Source: Hordeum vulgare subsp. vulgare | Taxonomy: Eukaryota > Streptophyta > Magnoliopsida > Poales > Poaceae | DNA: 64,000 bases | Reading direction: 5' to 3' | NCBI RefSeq assembly: GCF_904849725.1 | Contig: NC_058518.1 | Location: forward strand, 508,945,225-509,009,224 | In this document: one piece after another, positions 59,039 through 64,000 of the stretch | Position numbering within the stretch: the stretch's first letter is position 1 | Layout: each line of letters opens with the position of its first letter | Program-made: the position numbers and the translations under genes | Notes under the pieces: generated by a model | What the model saw: the letters and a program-made list of their open reading frames with translations, nothing else | What the model was told of the DNA's origin: nothing | Database searches by the model: none

Positions 59039-59485
59039 ATGTCCACCGTGTACGGGGCCTTCTCGGCCATGTTTGTCTCCCTTCGTGTCCTCACGGTGAT
59101 TCTCTTCTGCCTAATCTTGTGCTGTGACCCACCGGCGGAACAAGGATATAACGTGGCCGCCGACGCCGGTGGTGGAAGGAGGGGCAGGTGGTCGGGCGTG
59201 CAGTGGCGAAGGCCGGTGCCGGTCGTCGTCGGGAAGCCGCGGCGGCTGGCCTACTTCTCGTACCCCGCCGGCGCTGAGGCAGATGGTGGCAGAGGGACAG
59301 GCGCCGGAGCGTCGGTGGTGGTGTGCGCGATCTGCCTGGAGGCGCTGGTGGGCGGGGCGGAGTGCAGAGGGCTGCCTCGCGCTGTGGATGAAGAGCAACG
59401 GCACCTGCCCGCTCTGCAGGAGCCCTGTCGTGCCGGGGTCAGCATCACCTCCCATCTCGGCTACCGAGGCCATGGTGTAGCTTAA
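59039..59485 (+). pseudogene. RING-H2 finger gene, copy 4, broken by a deletion in the RING
   Basis: Closest relative is copy 3 at 55842. It keeps the ATG, hydrophobic segment, CCDPPAEQGYN, the motif AYFSYP and the first two RING cysteines (VVVCAICLEALVGGAEC). At 59366-59370 a net 32 bp is missing relative to copy 3, removing the third Cys and both His ligands and shifting the frame. The original tail (ALWMKSNGTCPLC, ending EAMV at about 59480) survives in another frame. The actual frame gives 148 residues with an unrelated C terminus ending at 59485. No working RING can form; an altered membrane peptide could still be made. Confidence 0.85.
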
Positions 59486-59759
59486 ATAGGGTTTGCTCAA
59501 TTGTATACCTACGTGTAATCAACGGATGAATTTATGTACATGCATGGATCGGGTGTTGTGTTGGTTCTGCGTGGATACACCGCATGCTTGGTGACCCGTC
59601 GCAGAGACCCTACGCAAAACTCATCCCATCATAGGAATACTTCATATTTTGGTGTTACGTGGAAATATAATGGAATGAGTAGATCGCAGTGACTGCTTGA
59701 CTGGTGAAAATTAATCACCAGGTGCAAAGAATCGTATTCCATTGGATCGGAAGGAGCAA
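59486..59759. other. 3' flank of RING copy 4
   Basis: No gene seen; the first bases match the 3' flank of copy 3 (cttaaatagggtttg, caattgtata). Confidence 0.45.
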
Positions 59760-60615
59760 CTCCATCCAAGACAATATGGCGCGCCCCCGGCCCAGGTCTG
59801 GGCCCTGCGTGTCCTATCTGGGTCCTAGCGGGCCGGCTCTCGGCGTGGCTGCGGTGTCTTCTGCATGGTGGTGAGGCAGAGCAGCTTGGACAGGGGGTGG
59901 TGTTGCCGACGACATGCCTGTTGCAGCATGATGGCGGGAGCTTTATGGGGCGGTCTCGGTCGGGCCTGTGGGCCCACAGGCTTCGTATGCTCATGCTATT
60001 GCGTTCGGTCGGCTACCGTCATTAACGGTGGAGGCTGAGCCCTCCCACATGCCGACGATGCTGCTGCTTCTTGTCCCGGCTTCTCTTCATCACTGTGTAG
60101 GCTTCTCCTTACGGTGTCGTGGTGAGACGGCGCACGGCCCTCAAGACCGTATTGGTGCAGGGTGTCGGTTGGTTTGGTGGCAGGATCTGGAGTGCCCGAC
60201 ATGCAGGTTGGGATCGGGGGAAACCACTGTCGGCCCGGCTGACACTGACGCGGTGATGCCCTTGGGTGTCACCGAACCTTCCTGGAGGGCGTCGGGGCTA
60301 CCCTTCCTCGTGCCTCGTCGCGTACCGGGGGAAACTCTTGGCAGCAGCATAGTCATCATCGCATTCCTTCTTGAAGGTGTTGATGGGTACATGCGCTTCG
60401 GAGTCCTGGAGCTTGGTGGAAGACTATTGGTGGGCGCATCGGTCGCAAGTCTTTTGTGTTTTCTGTCAATACGCTGGTGTCGGTATTTGTTTCTTTGTAT
60501 TTTCTTTTCCATTTCTTTTGGGCGTGATTGTGTTGTTTCCGTCCCAGCACCTATCTTCTGATGTTCTGGTTGGTTGCTTTGTAATACAAAGCGGGGAAAC
60601 CCTTTTTTCATCGAT
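59760..60615 (+). mobile_element. 5'-truncated LINE 3' region (tentative)
   Basis: A GC-richer stretch ends with ttgctttgtaatacaaagcg, ggaaaccc and a T-run, a stem and tail resembling LINE 3' ends in wheat relatives. No intact frame with a known domain is present. Confidence 0.45.
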
Positions 60616-61069
60616 TAGATAGATACAGGTCAGGTTTCAATGGTATTGGCACAAGTACATGTTTTTTGTATAGAAGTGACCTTTTCTCACCTATGTTTAT
60701 CTTTGTTATTACCTTTTTGACACAGATGTCTTTTCGTTGTGTAGAAATGACGTTTCTAACTTCTCTCTGCCTTTTTGTTGCCTTTTTGGTATAATTGCAT
60801 GCTTGCTTGCTTGAGTGGTCTAAAGTCATGATATTTCATTGTAGAATTTTTTTTATGGTTTAAAATAATCTATACTACTAATAAAAGATCAAACGAAAAC
60901 TTCTCTAAGTACACACAACTATTACCCCCACAAAAACAAACACCAATCACCACCACACAATTAGACAACAAATTACAATCTAACGGCCTTCCACCATCCA
61001 TGCACCACGACGGTGTGCAGTTACCAAATTAACAAAGGCTGACCGTGCTCCACCTCCTCCTACAGCAAA
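60616..61069. other. AT-rich intergenic DNA before the U-box fragment
   Basis: Nothing recognised; the U-box gene's own start region is not identifiable here. Confidence 0.35.
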
Positions 61070-61323
61070 CAAAGGCTGACCGAGGCCTGACCCGGGGCGG
61101 CGCGACGGCGGCAACGGCCGGGGCGGCCGCGGAGATCGTGCGGGAGATCACGGCTGTGGGCGCCGCCGCCGCGGAGCCGCTGCGGGCCGACTGCCTCCGC
61201 CTCGCGCGCAAGGTGTCCCTGCTCACGCACCTCGTCGCCGAGGTCGCCGAGGCGGCGGGGGAGGACGGCACGGCCGAGCCCGAGGCGACGGCCTGGGTGG
61301 CCGACCTGCTCCGGGCGCTCCGG

Positions 61324-62374
61324 ATTGAAGGAGGGCCACGGACGAACTAGGTGAGCAGCCGCATGGTAAGGTCCGTACGTGCAGGTCAGCCAGAGTCCAT
61401 CAATCCAGATCCTGGTATTGAGCTCAACATGCAAGCCTTATCCATCCAAGATCCAAATGTCCTTCATATTCAAGCACAGCAAAAGGAGGAGAATCAAGGC
61501 CAAGATGCTCAGTTTAATATTCTGATGAAGTTAGCAGCCACTGGATGATCTGCAAGAGTTCTTTCTCTCAATTCTGTGCAGCTCGCTATGGCACGGGTGT
61601 GGAGAGATAATTACCATGGGATTTGGCAGCTCTCCACGTACATCTTTGTGGCCCGTTTCAACTCTTTGGAAGCTGCTATGTTTGTATTCACTCGCCAGCC
61701 TTAGGCCATGGGTTCAGATAATTTCTTAATTGAGTTGACCGATCCGGAGGATTTCAGTAGAGATTTTCAGGATTACAAATTTAAAACTGTCTTTGTTACT
61801 GTCCGAGTGTATGGTGTTCCCCTTGGGTTTCGAACTCAGCAGCTTTTAACTAGGATTGTGCAGAGTGTTGGTCAAATTTATGAATTTCACCCTTTCAGTC
61901 AGCCTATGATCCATGCCAGATCTGAATATATGTGGGGTACAATTAAAGCTAAGGTGATGGTGCGAGTGAGAGATAAAATTTGGGTTTCCTTCACTAAAGA
62001 TTTGGCTGCTTGGGCATACTTGTTTTATGAAAGAATTGGTCGAATCTGTACTTTATGTGGAGTCTTGTTCCATTCTGTTCAGCACTGTCCCAAAAGCTCA
62101 TTTCTAGGCAAAGGTTGCAGATCTCCTTGGAGCAAATTCCTTCAGTTAAGTTTGGATCATGGATGACACATGTGGATCTCATTCCTAAGGAACCACACAC
62201 TGGGAATCAAGAAGATAGTTCTTCTTTCTCCGCTTTTCAGAACCCACATTTGGTCAGGCTGCAAAGGCAATCTTTGCAGAGTTCAAAGGGAAAAGATAAG
62301 GTGATTGAGGAGCAAGATACCCAAGTTGAGATTACTAGCGAATGAAATCCTAAAATTTATCCAAGGCGAGTGCG
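61324..62374 (+). mobile_element. LINE ORF1 fragment inserted in the U-box gene
   Basis: About 1.05 kb flanked by gcgctccgg (61315-61323) and gtgctccgg (62375-62383), a likely 9-bp target duplication with one mismatch. It encodes a broken ORF1 of the plant L1 type. A DUF4283-like part (RVWRDNYHGIWQLSTYIFVA, then FLIELTDPEDFSRDF, VRVYGVPLGF) is followed by a CCHC knuckle, C-x2-C-x4-H-x4-C, at 62047-62088. Stops and frameshifts occur near 61546, 61702 and 62100. No reverse transcriptase or poly(A) tail is present. Confidence 0.72.
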
Positions 62375-62419
62375 GTGCTCCGGTGAAGGCTGGCTAGCGA
62401 ATGAAATCCTAAAATTTAT
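62335..62419. repeat. 27-bp direct repeat at the right LINE border
   Basis: ctagcgaatgaaatcctaaa plus aatttatc occurs at 62335-62361 and about 62393-62419, either side of the restored splice donor. Confidence 0.8.
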
Positions 62420-63183
62420 CAAATAAGAGATTGTGAAATGAAAATCTAAAACTTAGAAGTAGGTAGCTAGGTAAATCACGGGCATGATTTCGTAAATGAG
62501 GACAATGCTTGCCACTAATAAGGAAAAGGTAAATCATCGCCTAACATACATCTCCCCTGTTCAAAACGAATGTAAGGTTCTATCGTCCATCTCATCCTTC
62601 GTGCAATATTTTCCCTGCCCTTTTGGATTTTATAGACTTATATCAACTCATCAAAAATGTAGTCAATGATAGGTACCCCTATGTCTCGCATTAAGCGAGA
62701 CGGTGGGAACCCTCACTGAAGGGTGTTAACAGTTGGGCCATCGATCAGCTTAAAAGAGAAATGGAGAAGAAGGGATCCCTTGATCTAAATATTTTTTCAA
62801 AAATTCATGATATCTTAGCTCATCATGTTGATAATGCCGGGTCACAATCTGAAGAACCAAACAGCCAGCCAGAGACATTGCCGTTGGAAAACGTCAACAG
62901 TGATCACCTGGAGTTGCAACATGTTGCTTTACTAATTTCAGAAATAAGCGGGATATCTAAATCTGACATCAAAAAAATAACATCTGAGCTAATTGAAGAA
63001 CTTGAAAACACTACAGTTTCTGTTTCTGCAAAACTGACCAATGGTGATGGCCAAACAAGTGATGAAGCAAAAGAATCACGTGACAATGTTAAGAAGTCTG
63101 ACACTGTAGCTATGCCTGAAGATTTCCGTTACCCAATATCTCTTGACCTGATGAGAGATCCTGTCATTGTGTCAACAGGACAG

Positions 63184-63570
63184 GTAAATTTTTACATTGC
63201 ACTTAGAGTGTTACTGTTTATGCTTTAATTATATTTGGCATCTGCTGACAATATGCTTGCTAATTTATCAGACATCGAAGCTAGATATGATGCATCAAGT
63301 GAAGAAGTTAGGATTCATTCCAGCTTGCTGCAACCTTCCAGTGAGCCCAATGTTTCTTTTTGTCTTATGTTACTCCAAACATTTTTTTCATTATTCCACT
63401 AAATAAATTTGTTTTCAATTTTTCAATGAAGTGCAAGTAATGTGTATATTGTGTGTGTTTCAATATTTTTACATATATATATATATACTAAAATTTTAAT
63501 ATAAAAAGCAATTTATAAATTATTCGGTTAGTCGTGCGTTGCACGTGCATGCTAACTAGTTAGAGATAAA
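63184..63570. other. Probable U-box intron remnant, AT-rich
   Basis: Starts at the GT donor; no convincing next U-box exon. An AT run lies at about 63470-63490. Confidence 0.4.
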
Positions 63571-63577
63571 AATTTGG

Positions 63578-63784
63578 GTCGTGTGTAGCTATCATCATGG
63601 GTACCAAATTATTTCGGTTACGACTACACACATTTGTGATGCATCTACCATGATCTATATATAGCCTATACATGCACGACACATCTTGAGCCGTGTGTAG
63701 TTACCATCATAGGTAGCAAAAAAATTCCGTTACCACTACACACATTCGTGATGCATCTGTCATGATCTATAGCCTATACATGCA
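63578..63784. repeat. Two tandem copies of a ~113-bp unit with internal inverted repeat
   Basis: Both copies contain gtgtgtag(c/t)(t/a), then ctacacacatt(t/c)gtgatgcatct and agcctatacatgcac. gtgtgtag and ctacacac give each unit a foldback shape. Confidence 0.8.
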
Positions 63785-64000
63785 CCAGGCCACCCACGTC
63801 GGAATTTTTGTCCAAAAGGACCCCCTGTTGAGTGGGATTGTCAAAAGAGACCACCTGCGAGTGGAAACGAGAAAAAAGACCCCCATCCCGGGTGGCGGCA
63901 GGCGCGCCAGGCGGCACGTGGCACCTGCCGCCACCGCACGAGGCGGCCGTGGGGCCTGCCGCCACCACCCCTGGCGGCCGGGGCCTGCCGCCACCGACAG
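63785..64000. repeat. GC-rich end of window with ggcggcaggc-type repeats
   Basis: cctgccgccacc recurs four times from about 63925 to the end, with the inverse ggtggcggcagg at 63890. It is probably the edge of a repetitive element cut by the window. Confidence 0.5.

Larger units (their letters stand above)
61090..63183 (+). pseudogene. U-box E3 ubiquitin ligase (PUB) gene fragment, split by a LINE insertion
   Basis: Plant U-box proteins are E3 ligases with an N-terminal helical domain, a U-box and often ARM repeats. The exon 1 remnant (about 61090-61322) encodes EIVREITAVGAAAAEPLRAD, LARKVSLLTHLVAEVAEA and WVADLLRALR, typical of the N-terminal domain, but no start codon is evident. Exon 2 (62733-63183) reads WAIDQLKREMEKKGSLDLN through MPEDFRYPISLDLMRDPVIV, the first half of the U-box, ending at GQ before a GT donor. 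Two bases of exon 1 plus one of exon 2 complete an Arg codon, so these exons fit. The first U-box Cys appears as Tyr (FRYPIS for FRCPIS). Later exons were not identified. The LINE at 61324-62374 destroys the first donor copy. Confidence 0.8.

Noticed and set aside
59039..59485. Copy 4 RING frame taken as an intact gene
   Set aside because: Although open for 148 codons, it lacks three RING ligands and the conserved tail lies in another frame.
63197..63406. Short frame after the U-box donor as the next U-box exon
   Set aside because: TSKLDMMHQVKKLG does not resemble the expected second half of a U-box (TYxR...CP).
1..64000. CRISPR arrays, operons, bacterial-type regulation
   Set aside because: The window is plant nuclear DNA with introns and LTR elements; the direct repeats are minisatellites or transposon parts.

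Overview
The window is nuclear DNA of a grass, most probably of the wheat/barley tribe (Triticeae). Genes with plant-type introns sit far apart in a sea of transposable elements. The elements include many Stowaway MITEs, PIF/Harbinger elements with TAA/TTA target duplications, a large Tat-lineage Ty3/gypsy element, and what I read as a Sukkula solo LTR (a barley/wheat family). The species and chromosome cannot be read from the sequence.

Layout. 1-945: a 171-bp tandem array. 1224-2591 (-): an intact intronless serine carboxypeptidase-like gene. 3-5.7 kb: AT-rich DNA with MITEs. 5683-24693: a three-layer nest. A Harbinger-like MITE was split by an 18.6-kb Tat-lineage LTR retrotransposon (6075-24638, TSD GGGCG, decayed gag-pol plus an antisense ORF), and that element's integrase was split by a 4.85-kb Sukkula-type solo LTR (12793-17638). 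25105-27730 (-): a three-exon group IIc WRKY factor. 29-30.5 kb: two Harbinger-type elements. 31.6-33.2 kb (-): a subtilase pseudogene. 33858-34127 (+): TOM7. 36552-42072 (-): a 14-exon asparagine synthetase gene whose splice sites are intact but which carries a 2-bp duplication in exon 10. 45.5-59.5 kb (+): four related short membrane RING-finger genes; one has a C3HC4 ligand set and the last is broken by a deletion inside the RING. A Harbinger element carrying only the Myb-like ORF1 lies between the first two, inside a degenerate second copy of asparagine synthetase intron 1. 61.1-63.2 kb (+): a U-box E3 gene fragment split by a LINE ORF1 insertion at its first splice donor. The last kb is repetitive.

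Functional view. The likely working genes (SCPL, WRKY, TOM7, three RING genes) are unrelated housekeeping or regulatory genes and form no pathway. The recurring theme is local duplication followed by decay: the RING cluster, the copied asparagine synthetase intron, the TOM7 downstream repeat, the carboxypeptidase-to-subtilase stretch with one live and one dead protease, and nested elements. All family assignments come from reading motifs by eye; no database search was run.
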